Below the pieces are notes generated by a model. That model had not been told where the DNA came from. It did not search any database and worked only from the letters and a program-made list of their open reading frames with translations. The position numbers and the translations under genes were made by a program. Source: DASZCR01 sp964246705 (GTDB lineage: Bacteria > Acidobacteriota > Blastocatellia > Pyrinomonadales > Pyrinomonadaceae). From it: a DNA stretch of 21,488 bases. How positions within the stretch are numbered: the stretch's first letter is position 1; every line of letters starts with the position of its first letter. The stretch lies in contig CAXTRQ010000100.1 of the NCBI GenBank assembly GCA_964246705.1, positions 1 to 21,488 on the forward strand. Reading direction: 5' to 3'. Below, in pieces: positions 13,713 to 21,482 of the stretch.

Positions 13713-14471
13713 TGGTTTATACAACAAGTATCGCGGGTGCGCGGGGTCGCGCACGAAGCCCGCGCAGACGAGGCGAGCGTCGAAGGCACGCCGGAATTCG
13801 TCGCGGACGCGCAGTTGTTCGCGGCGCGCGGCCTGCGGGTCTGCCTCGACGAGCGCGCCCCAATCCGTGGGAATCTCGATGGTCGCGGCGTGCGCGCCGG
13901 GCGACTCCGGCGCGTCGCCACGCGCCAGACTCTCGACGCGTGGCGAGCGCAAGTCCCATCCGGCAAGTAGGCGGTCGCTGTCAATACCATGCGCGTCACC
14001 GAACGCGCCGGAGAATGTCGAGTAGTCCGTCCCATAAAAGTTGGCGATATAGGAACGGACGGTGACGCCGAGACGGTTGAGGTTGAAATGGGCGTTGCGC
14101 ACCTGCAAAGGATCCCACGTCCACTTAATAAAGTTGCGCCCTTCCGAAAGCGTGCGCTCTCGCTGCGCCCACTTGAGACGCGCGCCGATGCCGCTGTTCT
14201 GAAAATCTTTGGCGACCGCCATCATGTGCGAATAGCCGATCATCTCCGCGCCGCGCACGGCGACGAGATGATGCACGAAGCCGACCATCCGCTCACCTGC
14301 AAACGCACCGAGCGTCCAGCCGCCAGCCGCGCGCGAGACGATGAGATGACGGCGCGGCGAGAGTTCCAAGTCTGGTAGCCCGAAGCCTTCGCGCTGCAAA
14401 CGCACGCACGCGTCAAACTCTTCAATCCCTGTGCACTCGCGCACGACGATCTCATCGCGCTCTGGAAGCAT
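13695..14471 (-). CDS. GNAT-family N-acetyltransferase (COG3375-like)
   Basis: This 258-residue protein starts at the ATG at 14471 (MLPERDEIVVRECTG). A longer frame to 14543 adds 24 residues translated from a repeat palindrome and is rejected. The N-terminal half is a GNAT fold: beta strands with FAGERMVGFVHHLVAV, then the acetyl-CoA loop MMAVAKDFQNSGIGARLKWA (Q/R-x-x-G-x-G at about 91-96). The IKWTWDPLQVRNAHFNLNRL segment (about 115-134) and the following NFYGTDYS are typical of the COG3375 group, whose substrates are unknown. The final five residues (VTSNE) and the TGA come from the heptamer array of locus 1, so the natural end was probably near LLYKP. It is cytoplasmic and lies between the receptor fusion and the M20 gene, with repeats on both sides. 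Confidence 0.85.
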   Translation of the reverse strand: MLPERDEIVVRECTGIEEFDACVRLQREGFGLPDLELSPRRHLIVSRAAGGWTLGAFAGERMVGFVHHLVAVRGAEMIGYSHMMAVAKDFQNSGIGARLKWAQRERTLSEGRNFIKWTWDPLQVRNAHFNLNRLGVTVRSYIANFYGTDYSTFSGAFGDAHGIDSDRLLAGWDLRSPRVESLARGDAPESPGAHAATIEIPTDWGALVEADPQAARREQLRVRDEFRRAFDARLVCAGFVRDPAHPRYLLYKPVTSNE

Positions 14472-14490
14472 TCTTCTTAAACGTCCTTCT

Positions 14491-14552
14491 TCTTTGCGCC
14501 TTAGCGTCTTTGCGCGAAACTTATTCTCGCGCAAGGAGGCCAAGCCGCTAAG
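14491..14552. repeat. 'CTTTGCG' palindrome with 8-bp rhythm, second copy
   Basis: TTTGCGCC, TTAGCGTC, TTTGCGCG (14493-14516) is followed by an inverted counterpart, CTCGCGCAAGGAGGCC then AAGCCGCTAAG. CTTAGCG (14500-14506) and CGCTAAG (14546-14552) pair perfectly. It is related to the palindrome at 2035-2082. It lies in the 5' leader of the GNAT gene and creates a spurious in-frame extension. Confidence 0.75.
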
Positions 14553-14599
14553 AAAACGAAAAGCTGAAAACCGTTTCAGATCGCGGTTCTCGTGTGCCA

Positions 14600-14709
14600 G
14601 TGACGAGTGACAAGTTAAAAACTTTGCCTCCCGTCCGGCGCTCCGAAAATCGAAAGTTAATTCTTGGAAACGGATTTTATCTCGTCACTCGTCACTTGTC
14701 ACTCGTCAC
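14600..14709. repeat. Inverted pair of 7-bp (GTGACGA) repeat arrays, locus 2
   Basis: GTGACGA, GTGACAA and GTTAAAA (14600-14620) face TCGTCAC, TCGTCAC, TTGTCAC, TCGTCAC (14682-14709) across about 60 bp of unremarkable sequence. The array begins 7 bp after the stop of the receptor fusion gene on the minus strand. It uses the same unit as locus 1, so the GNAT gene is bracketed by two copies of one repeat type. Confidence 0.85.
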
Positions 14710-14716
14710 TGCTTTT

Positions 14717-17700
14717 TCAGTCTCTCGCCAGCCAGATTTCCTGCGGGCGCACGACCGGCGTCACGAGATGCGCGTGGAGACCTTCTACGTCGGCGCGATG
14801 GATGACGGCGACGCGGCGGTGCGTGAGGAAGGCGCAGACCGCTTCTTCTGCGATTAAGTGTTGGAGTTTCGTGTAGAGCCGCGCGCGTTCGGCGTGGTTG
14901 ACGATGGTGCGCGCCCGCGCCGTCAGACGATCAATCTCTTCAACCTGCGCTGTCCGACCAATGCCCGACTGCCGGTTGGCGGAGTGAAACAGAACGTAAG
15001 TGAAATTGTCCGGGTCGGCGTAGTCCGCATACCAACTCAACTCCGCCAACTGCGCGCGCCCTTCCAGAGCGGCACGAATGAGGTCAGCAGCGTCGGCGAG
15101 GCGTATCTGGCAATGGATGCCGATTGCGCCGAGTTGTTCGCAGAGAATTTGTCCGGCGCGCTCGCTCGCGGCCTGTTCGGGGAACGAGCGCCACAAATCG
15201 AGTTTGAGTCCTGACCTGTAGCCCGCCTCCTTTAATAGACGATGCGCCAACTCAGGGTCGTAAGTAAGTCCGAGATAGTCCGGGTCATAACCGATGAGTC
15301 CCGGTGGTATCGGCCCGGCGGCTGGAATCGCCATCTCGCCGAAGGCTTCGTTAACGAGCCGCTCGCGGTCAATGGCGTGTGCCACGGCGCGGCGCACGCG
15401 CACGTCGTCAAAGGGCGGCTGGTCGGAATCGAGGATGAGCATTTGCGTGTGAAGTTGTTGGGCGAGCAGGATACAGGAGTGCCATTCGGGGTCGAGGGCG
15501 AGGCGTGCGACGCGTTTGGCTGAGCCTTCGCGCAGGAAAGCGAGTTTGCCCGCGCGCATCCGCTCGAACAGCTTGTCGCCGTTCTCGTTGTATTCGACCG
15601 TCACGCCGTTGACGTAAGGTTTATCGCCGTCCCAGTAATCTTCGACGCGCGCCAGTTCGACGCGTCCCGCCTTCGTGTCGCGCGCGACGAGACGAAACGG
15701 CCCCGTGCCGATGGGGTGCTCGCTGAAATGCGCCCCGCCGTCCGCTTCAATCTCTTCCGCAGGCACGACCGACGCGAAAGGCAGGCAGAGCATCGGTAGA
15801 AAGAAGGCGAGCGGTTCGGACAGTTCAAGCTCGACGGTTCTCTCATCTCTCGCGCGTGCGCCGCGCAACTCTTCCGATGCGCCGTGCGCGAACTCTTTCG
15901 CGCCCGCCAGACTCATAAAAACCCACGCGCCGGATTTCGACTCGCGCAGAGCGCGGCGGATGGAATAGACGACATCGGCGGCGGCCAGTTTACGGCCATT
16001 ATGAAAACGAACATTTTGGCGCAGGTGAAATGTGTATGTGCGACCGTCGGACGAGGTGTCCCAACTGGCGGCGAGCGACGGCTCGACCTCCGCGCCCTCG
16101 CCCGAACGCACGAGGCTCTCAAATATCATGCTAATCAGATCGGCGCTCGCCACGGTCGAAGATTCGAGCACGTTCAAGGTCGGGACGTGCGTCGGCACGC
16201 CGTAGTGCATGTGGCCTCCGCGACGCGGCGCGGGCAGTTGAAAGTGGCTGACGGAATCGCGCAGAGAAGTGGCTTCGTAATCCAGCAGTCCGGCGGCGAA
16301 GTTAATCTGGACGATTGACGCCTGATTGCGCGTGACGGCTTCGCGGATCACTTCGATGGCGCGCAACGCATCTTCCGCGCCCTTATATTGCTCGCCGACC
16401 GCACCCCCGATCTGCCCGACCACGCCCGTCAATTGCTCCATCGCTTCGGCAATGTGCTTCGACCCTTCGGCCTGCTCCTGCATCGCGCGGCGCACCTGCT
16501 GCGTCAGTTCCGACATGCGGATGGCGCGGTCGCCAATCGCGGCGGCGGTGCGCGCCTGCTCCGAAGTAGCGCGCTCGATTTCCTCTGCGCGCTGGCGCAC
16601 TTCGCCGGTCAACTCCGTGACCTGATGCGATTCGAGCGACTGCATGGCGGCGGCTTCGGCAATCTGTCGAATCGAGGTCGCCGAAAGATTGGTCTTGTGA
16701 CTAATCTCGTCCAGAGACGAGGCGGCGCGCTCAGCCAACTGCACGCCTTCGTCGGCGAGTTGGCGGTTCATCGAAGATTGCCCCATCGCCTGCGTGACAT
16801 TATCGCGCACGGCCTTAATCAACTCGTCAATCTCGTCGGTCGAGCGCGCGGTTCTCTCCGAGAGTTCTTTAATCTCTTCGGCGACGACGGCGAAACCGCG
16901 TCCCTGTTGACCGGCCTGCGCGGCGAGGATGCGCGCGTTCAAGGCCAGCAGATTCGTGCGGTCGGCAATCTCGTCAATGACGCGCGTGATTGCGCCGATG
17001 CGCTCCGAGCGCGCGCCGAGGGCGGCGATGGTTTCGGCGGCTTCTTCGATGCCGTGGCGCGTGGCGCGCATTGACTCGGCTGTTTCAAGGACGATTGAGG
17101 AGCCTTGCTCGGCTGAAAGCTGAACTTCTTCGGCAAGCACCGCCGTTTCCGAGACGGCGAGTCCGACGCGCTGTGTGGATTCATCAATGGCGCGCATCGA
17201 GCGTTCGGTTTCGTCCGTCGCCTTGGCGAGCGATTCGGTCGAGGCCGCGACGTTGCGCACAGACGCTGCCATCTCTTCGATAGACGAAGCCGTCTCTTCG
17301 ACGAAGGCGGTCAGGGCGTCGGCGTTAGAAGAAACTTCGTCAATCGAAGCAGCCATCTCAAGCGAAGAGGTCGAGGTGGTCTGCGAAAGATATGCGAGCG
17401 CGCTGACGGCCTCCGCGACCGAGCGCGCGGAGGCGCTGATTTCGGCAATCGAACTGACGGTCGCGGCGACCGATTCGGCCTCGTCGCTGACGGCCAGAGC
17501 GAGCACGCGCCCGCCTTCGAGGACGCGTCCGGAAATCCGCTCGATTGAATCGGCGGCGCGCTGTAAGCGCCCGACCGCGCGGCGCATGCTGCGCGCGAGC
17601 GCGTTCAATTCGGTGAGCGCACGCTGTTCGCCGTCGCTCAGATTCTCCGCGCCGGTCGAGGCGGGAAAATCGGTCGCCAGATCGCCGCTCGCCAGCGCCG

Positions 17701-17914
17701 CCGCCACGCGCTCGATAGTGCTGGCCGACTGCGTAAGAGTTTGCTCGGCGGATTCTTTATCGCCGCGTTTCACACCGCCACGGTTGTTTCCTTCTCTACT
17801 CCCGCGCGGCTTCGCCGTGCGCGTGCGCGAGCCGCGCACGGCAGCAGCGCGGGCGGTCGTCTCCAATGCTTCGCCGCGTGCATCCGTTCCGGTTTTAGTG
17901 GAGTTTGAGGACAT
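14717..17914 (-). CDS. Soluble chemoreceptor signalling domain fused to an oligopeptide-binding (SBP_bac_5) domain
   Basis: This is a 1065-residue fusion with no signal peptide and no membrane segment. Residues 1-60 are a basic, disordered leader. About 62-120 look like a HAMP unit (VAAALASGDLATDF, ALTELNALARSMRRAVGRLQ). About 130-555 form a very long antiparallel coiled coil typical of methyl-accepting chemotaxis proteins. Its hairpin tip is DEIADRTNLLALNARILAAQ, then AGQQGRGFAVVAEEIKELSE (314-353). About 570-1065 is a family-5 solute-binding protein (YTFHLRQNVRFHNG 627-640, IGTGPFRLV 735-743, AHAIDRERLV 845-854, WYADYADPDNFTYVLFHS 961-978). Normally such domains are periplasmic, so here a cytoplasmic peptide-like ligand would be read by a C-terminal sensor. 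At the tip, the Glu and Arg used by E. coli receptors for core contacts are Leu and Gln. No CheR-docking pentapeptide is seen. No ribosome site is obvious before the ATG. Confidence 0.93.
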   Translation of the reverse strand: MSSNSTKTGTDARGEALETTARAAAVRGSRTRTAKPRGSREGNNRGGVKRGDKESAEQTLTQSASTIERVAAALASGDLATDFPASTGAENLSDGEQRALTELNALARSMRRAVGRLQRAADSIERISGRVLEGGRVLALAVSDEAESVAATVSSIAEISASARSVAEAVSALAYLSQTTSTSSLEMAASIDEVSSNADALTAFVEETASSIEEMAASVRNVAASTESLAKATDETERSMRAIDESTQRVGLAVSETAVLAEEVQLSAEQGSSIVLETAESMRATRHGIEEAAETIAALGARSERIGAITRVIDEIADRTNLLALNARILAAQAGQQGRGFAVVAEEIKELSERTARSTDEIDELIKAVRDNVTQAMGQSSMNRQLADEGVQLAERAASSLDEISHKTNLSATSIRQIAEAAAMQSLESHQVTELTGEVRQRAEEIERATSEQARTAAAIGDRAIRMSELTQQVRRAMQEQAEGSKHIAEAMEQLTGVVGQIGGAVGEQYKGAEDALRAIEVIREAVTRNQASIVQINFAAGLLDYEATSLRDSVSHFQLPAPRRGGHMHYGVPTHVPTLNVLESSTVASADLISMIFESLVRSGEGAEVEPSLAASWDTSSDGRTYTFHLRQNVRFHNGRKLAAADVVYSIRRALRESKSGAWVFMSLAGAKEFAHGASEELRGARARDERTVELELSEPLAFFLPMLCLPFASVVPAEEIEADGGAHFSEHPIGTGPFRLVARDTKAGRVELARVEDYWDGDKPYVNGVTVEYNENGDKLFERMRAGKLAFLREGSAKRVARLALDPEWHSCILLAQQLHTQMLILDSDQPPFDDVRVRRAVAHAIDRERLVNEAFGEMAIPAAGPIPPGLIGYDPDYLGLTYDPELAHRLLKEAGYRSGLKLDLWRSFPEQAASERAGQILCEQLGAIGIHCQIRLADAADLIRAALEGRAQLAELSWYADYADPDNFTYVLFHSANRQSGIGRTAQVEEIDRLTARARTIVNHAERARLYTKLQHLIAEEAVCAFLTHRRVAVIHRADVEGLHAHLVTPVVRPQEIWLARD

Positions 17915-18230
17915 AGAAAAATTTTAAATCGGGCGCTCCGGCGAATCCGTCTGCGAATCTTGTTTATCCGAATGAAAGCGACACGGAAGCGCCGCTCGTA
18001 GGAAAGGAAGAGCTTTGAACAACGGACGCCAGCAGCAGTGGCGACCTCACGTCTGACGCGCCTGCTTCGCCCCTCCGGCATCATAGCACAACAGTCCGAA
18101 CTTCAAAGTTCAAAGTTGAAAGTCCAAAATTCAAGGCCGTGTGTGAAGCAGGCTCTTGATGTCCCGTAGGAACTTTTCTAACTTTTAAGAAATGGCTTTC
18201 GACTATGAGCTTTGAGCTTTAAATTTTGAA
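17915..18230. repeat. 316-bp gap with an inverted pair of 7-bp (GTTCAAA) arrays, locus 3
   Basis: CTTCAAA, GTTCAAA, GTTGAAA, GTCCAAA, ATTCAA (18101-18134) faces GAGCTTT, GAGCTTT, AAATTTT, GAAC (18207-18230) across about 70 bp. The right array joins the histidine kinase stop codon (TAG, 18233-18231, reading into TTCAAAATTT). The rest of the gap (17915-18100), which is the leader of the fusion gene, shows no gene and no clear promoter. No RNA gene was recognised. Confidence 0.7.
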
Positions 18231-19685
18231 CTATTTATCTGACGGGCAGGTTGGGAAATTGAGGCGGACGGTCAGCCCCGCAGGCTCTTTGTCGAGCAGC
18301 GTGACGTTGCCGCCGAGCGCAAGCAGGAGGCGATGAGCGATGACGAGACCGAGTTCGTGCATGTTCGTTCCGTGCTCGTTCGGGGCGTCAATGTCTACCG
18401 GGTCGAAGAGGTGCGCGGGGTCGACGAGCCGTTCGCCTTCGTCCGAGATTTCGATGCAGAAAGTTTCCACTCCATCAGGATACGCGCGCACGACTACGCG
18501 CCTCTGTGCAGGGCTGCGGCTGATGGCGTGCGCGAGAAAATTGTAGAGCACTTGCCGGAGTTTGCCTTCGTCGGAAACGACGTTGCGGAGTTCGTCCGCC
18601 GACTCGCAATCGAGCGTCACGTCCTGCTTCTGCGCCAGTCGCGCGACCGACGCGCAGGATTCGCGCAACGTCTCGCGCAGTGAAAATTCATGCAGGAAAA
18701 GTTCCGTGTGACCGGCTTCGAGCCTTGAGAGATCAACCAGTTGGTTGAGGCTCGCTTGCAGTTGTAGCCCCGATGCCTGAATCTTTTCGCAGAAGCGTCG
18801 TTGTTTATCGCTCAAGTGTTCCTGATCGAGAAGAATTTCGGCGAAGCCGAGCATCGAGGTCAGAGGTGTCCGCAGTTCGTGGGACATCCGCGCCAGAAAG
18901 AGCGAACGATAACGTCCGACGCGATGCAATTCGCGGTTGGCCTCTTCAAGCGCGGCGCTGCGCGTTTGCAGTTCTTCGATGAGCCGCTCGATGTGGCGGC
19001 GCTGTTCGCTCATCGCCCCGCCGCGCCGCGCGTAGCCGATGGCGATGACGATAGGCGCGGCGATAAACCTCACGCCCGTCAGGGCGGCGCGCAGACGCTC
19101 TGGATAGTAAGAGACGGCGATGACGGCCCCGGCCAGCGTCCCGCGCGCATGAATCGGAACGGCGATTCCAGCCTTCAGTTTTGCTTCCTTGAAAGCCTGT
19201 CGCACTTTGGTCTTGTCGTGGTCGCAGCCTTCAACTACATCGTCGAGCCAGACCTGACATTCGCCGTTCGTCTTTTCCACCGTCGCCGCCATCAACTCGC
19301 CGACGCGGCGCGCGTGGGCTTCGCTCAGATGCGGGCGCGTATTAATCGCGCTCTCGCGCAGGTGGCCGTCTTCAGCTTGCAGAAAGGTGATGATGCAGCA
19401 CAAATCCCAGTGGCGCAGCACGATCTCCGAGAAGGCTTCGCAGATGTCGGCTTCGCTCAGGCTCGCGCCCGACCCGTGCGCTTGCGAGTGCAGAAGGTCT
19501 ACGACTTCCGCACCCAACCCATGCAGGTCGCTCGTCGTTTCGGTCGCCGGGACAACGGCAGCGTGGGAAACATCCGTGACCGCCGTTGCCGCTCTGGACA
19601 TTGTTGAAGTCGCCGCCGCCCGGTGTCTTTCGCTGGTTTCTCCGATTACCGCCTCGCCTGTGTTCTTCTTAATCCGCTTGCCCAT
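18231..19685 (-). CDS. GAF-domain sensor histidine kinase with an eroded ATP-binding site
   Basis: This 484-residue soluble protein has a low-complexity N-terminus (about 1-55), a GAF-like sensor (about 78-215, with IAVPIHARGTLAGAVIAVSY), a coiled coil (about 225-258) and a dimerisation/phosphoacceptor domain with His269 in RMSHELRTPLTSMLGFAEIL. The CA domain follows (about 365-478). The CA motifs are unusual. The N-box reads VLYNFLAHAISRSP, with His386 where the Mg-binding Asn normally sits. The G1 box is SDEGERL, lacking the second Gly of DxGxG. The G2 region is MHELGLVIAHRLL, lacking the usual GxG. Phosphatase or scaffold function, or reduced kinase activity, is possible. There is no membrane segment, so it senses inside the cell. 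It is transcribed from a strong promoter towards the chemoreceptor fusion. No response regulator gene is in the window. Confidence 0.9.
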   Translation of the reverse strand: MGKRIKKNTGEAVIGETSERHRAAATSTMSRAATAVTDVSHAAVVPATETTSDLHGLGAEVVDLLHSQAHGSGASLSEADICEAFSEIVLRHWDLCCIITFLQAEDGHLRESAINTRPHLSEAHARRVGELMAATVEKTNGECQVWLDDVVEGCDHDKTKVRQAFKEAKLKAGIAVPIHARGTLAGAVIAVSYYPERLRAALTGVRFIAAPIVIAIGYARRGGAMSEQRRHIERLIEELQTRSAALEEANRELHRVGRYRSLFLARMSHELRTPLTSMLGFAEILLDQEHLSDKQRRFCEKIQASGLQLQASLNQLVDLSRLEAGHTELFLHEFSLRETLRESCASVARLAQKQDVTLDCESADELRNVVSDEGKLRQVLYNFLAHAISRSPAQRRVVVRAYPDGVETFCIEISDEGERLVDPAHLFDPVDIDAPNEHGTNMHELGLVIAHRLLLALGGNVTLLDKEPAGLTVRLNFPTCPSDK

Positions 19686-19766
19686 GAGATATGAAAATAA
19701 ACCCGAACTCTTCCTTTGAAGAAGAGAGATATGATGCCGAAAAAATTTATTGCTGCTTTACCGAGA

Positions 19767-19795
19767 ACTATAAATCTCCGCTTCGGGGGTGTCAA
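19767..19795 (-). promoter_or_regulatory. Near-consensus sigma-70 promoter for the histidine kinase
   Basis: Minus-strand TTGACA (19795-19790), exactly 17 bp, then TATAGT (19772-19767). The predicted start is near 19760, leaving a leader of about 75 nt before the ATG at 19685, in which the nearest AAGGAAG lies about 22 bp upstream of the ATG. Confidence 0.75.
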
Positions 19796-19898
19796 ACATG
19801 ACCGCCGTTCGAGGAGGCCGGTTCTCAAATCGCGCGCACGTAGGTTATGATGCGGGAAGAGGCTGAGTTTCGCTTCCGGCTCTTCCTCGACTGCCTCC

Positions 19899-21482
19899 AT
19901 GAACGGCCAATTGCGCGATCATCCGCTCGCCGAACTCATCTGCGAAATTTCCGCCGAACGCCTGTCGGGCGCGCTGCGTCTCGTGCGTGAACGCGTGCGT
20001 GCGGTCATCCATTTCGATGCTGGACAACTCGTCTCGGCGCGCACGAACCTGCGTCTGCACCGCCTCGACGAATCGTTGACGCGATGGGAAGCGTTGAGGC
20101 CGGAGCGGCTCGAAGCTCTCAGCGCGAAAGGAATGAGCGATGAGCAGGTCGGCGAACTACTCGTCACATCCCGCCTCGTGACAAAAGACGAGTTGCAAAA
20201 ATTTCAGGTGCGGCAGACCGAAGACGTGCTGCGTCTCTTGCTGCTATGGACGGACGGTCAATGGTTGTTTGACTCGCAGGCACGTCTCGAAGGGCAGGAG
20301 CGTCCGGGCATCAACGCGAGCCAGCTTTTGCTGGAAGCTGCGCGCCATCTGCCGCCCGAATTTATCGCGTCGAGATTAGAGGACGAGGCGCAGACGCTCG
20401 CGCCCTCCGGCAAATCGCTTGATGACATGACGCTTCAGCCCGAAGAAGCGTTTGTCCTCTCGCGCGTCGAGGGGCCGATTCGCGCCGGCGAACTGCTCGC
20501 CATCAGCGGCCTGCCCACCGAACGGACACGACAGGCCATCTATGCTCTCTCGCTCTCAGGTTTCCTGCGGCGCGCGTCAGGCGCGCGCCTCTTTACCGCA
20601 GAGGCTTTGCAGCAGACGCGAACTGCGCGCCCGTCTCAACCGGCACGACCCGCGCAGAGCGAAGCCGCGCCGCGCGGCGACGAAGATGCCGGAGAAACGG
20701 CAACCGTCAAGACGGCGCAGGAAGAGGCCGACCCGCAAGCCGAACTCGACAATCTCTTTTTGCGCGCGAACGGCGCAACTTATTATGCCGTGCTCGGCAT
20801 CGCACACACGGCCAAACCCGAAGAGGTCAAGCGCGCTTACTACGCGCTGGCGAAGCGTTCTCATCCAGACCGCTTTCGGCAGACCGCCGACGACAGCTTG
20901 CGCCCGCGCATCGAGTTTGCTTTCGGCAAACTCACGCAGGCTTACGATGTCTTGAAGGATTCGGCGTTGCGCGCCGCCTACGACCTCAAGCTCAAGCAGG
21001 AGCAACAAGCGGCGGCGAGCCAGCAGCAACCGAAGAGTTTCGCGGCAGCCGCGCCGGAGCGTGGAGAGGAATCGGACAACAAAAAAGATGCTGGCAATAC
21101 TCCGTCCGGCTCTTCGCTGCAATACCGCGCCGAGGAATGTTTTCAGCACGGGTTGGTGGCGTTGCAACACAAAAATTCCGCCATGGCGGCGAAATATCTC
21201 GGCGAAGCGGCGCTGCTCATGCCGAAGCAAGCGCGCTATCGCGCCTTCTACGGCCGGGCGCTGGCCTTCGACCGCCAGACGCGACGGCAGGCCGAGAGCG
21301 AGCTTCAGGCAGCCATCACGCTCGACGAGCAGAACGTCTCCTATCGCGTCATGCTCGCAGAGCTTTATCAGGAGATCGGTCTCAAGCGACGTGCGGAAGG
21401 CGAACTCGAACGCGCGCTCTCGATTGACCCGCGCCATGCGCAGGCGCTCCGCCTGCGCGACGCGCTACGCAACACAACATAA
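19899..21482 (+). CDS. DUF4388 (PATAN-like) - J domain - TPR protein
   Basis: This 527-residue cytoplasmic protein has three parts. About 1-155 is a DUF4388 domain starting at the first residue (MNGQLRDHPLAELICEISAE, ERVRAVIHFDAGQLVSARTN), a module frequent in delta-proteobacterial and acidobacterial signalling proteins. About 175-240 looks like a winged-helix segment (RAGELLAISGLPTERTRQAI). About 293-363 is a J domain with an intact HPD motif (322-324, KRSHPDRF), able in principle to stimulate a DnaK ATPase. About 409-520 contains TPR repeats (FQHGLVALQHKNSAMAAKYL, ELERALSIDPRHAQALRLRD). Ala/Gln-rich linkers separate the parts. There is no Gly/Phe region or zinc finger, so it is not DnaJ itself. 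The ATG at 19899 is chosen because DUF4388 begins there, though no Shine-Dalgarno precedes it. It diverges from the histidine kinase; only six bases remain after its stop. Confidence 0.9.
   Translation: MNGQLRDHPLAELICEISAERLSGALRLVRERVRAVIHFDAGQLVSARTNLRLHRLDESLTRWEALRPERLEALSAKGMSDEQVGELLVTSRLVTKDELQKFQVRQTEDVLRLLLLWTDGQWLFDSQARLEGQERPGINASQLLLEAARHLPPEFIASRLEDEAQTLAPSGKSLDDMTLQPEEAFVLSRVEGPIRAGELLAISGLPTERTRQAIYALSLSGFLRRASGARLFTAEALQQTRTARPSQPARPAQSEAAPRGDEDAGETATVKTAQEEADPQAELDNLFLRANGATYYAVLGIAHTAKPEEVKRAYYALAKRSHPDRFRQTADDSLRPRIEFAFGKLTQAYDVLKDSALRAAYDLKLKQEQQAAASQQQPKSFAAAAPERGEESDNKKDAGNTPSGSSLQYRAEECFQHGLVALQHKNSAMAAKYLGEAALLMPKQARYRAFYGRALAFDRQTRRQAESELQAAITLDEQNVSYRVMLAELYQEIGLKRRAEGELERALSIDPRHAQALRLRDALRNTT

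Noticed and set aside
14472..14543. Upstream start for the GNAT gene adding 24 residues
   Set aside because: The extra residues are encoded by the CTTTGCG palindrome and are highly basic; the GNAT fold begins after the ATG at 14471.
13603..14709. CRISPR array
   Set aside because: The units are 7 bp and contiguous, and the two array halves are inverted. There are no 24-37 bp repeats with regular unique spacers and no cas genes.
14717..17914. Two separate genes (MCP and ABC solute-binding protein) artificially merged
   Set aside because: The frame is continuous through codon 560-590, there is no internal start with a ribosome site or signal peptide before the binding domain, and codon usage does not change. 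A sequencing frameshift cannot be fully excluded without reads.
16388..17927. Long plus-strand open frames antisense to the chemoreceptor
   Set aside because: The Ala/Ser/Glu-rich coiled coil yields open antisense frames by codon bias; no motifs or starts are supported.
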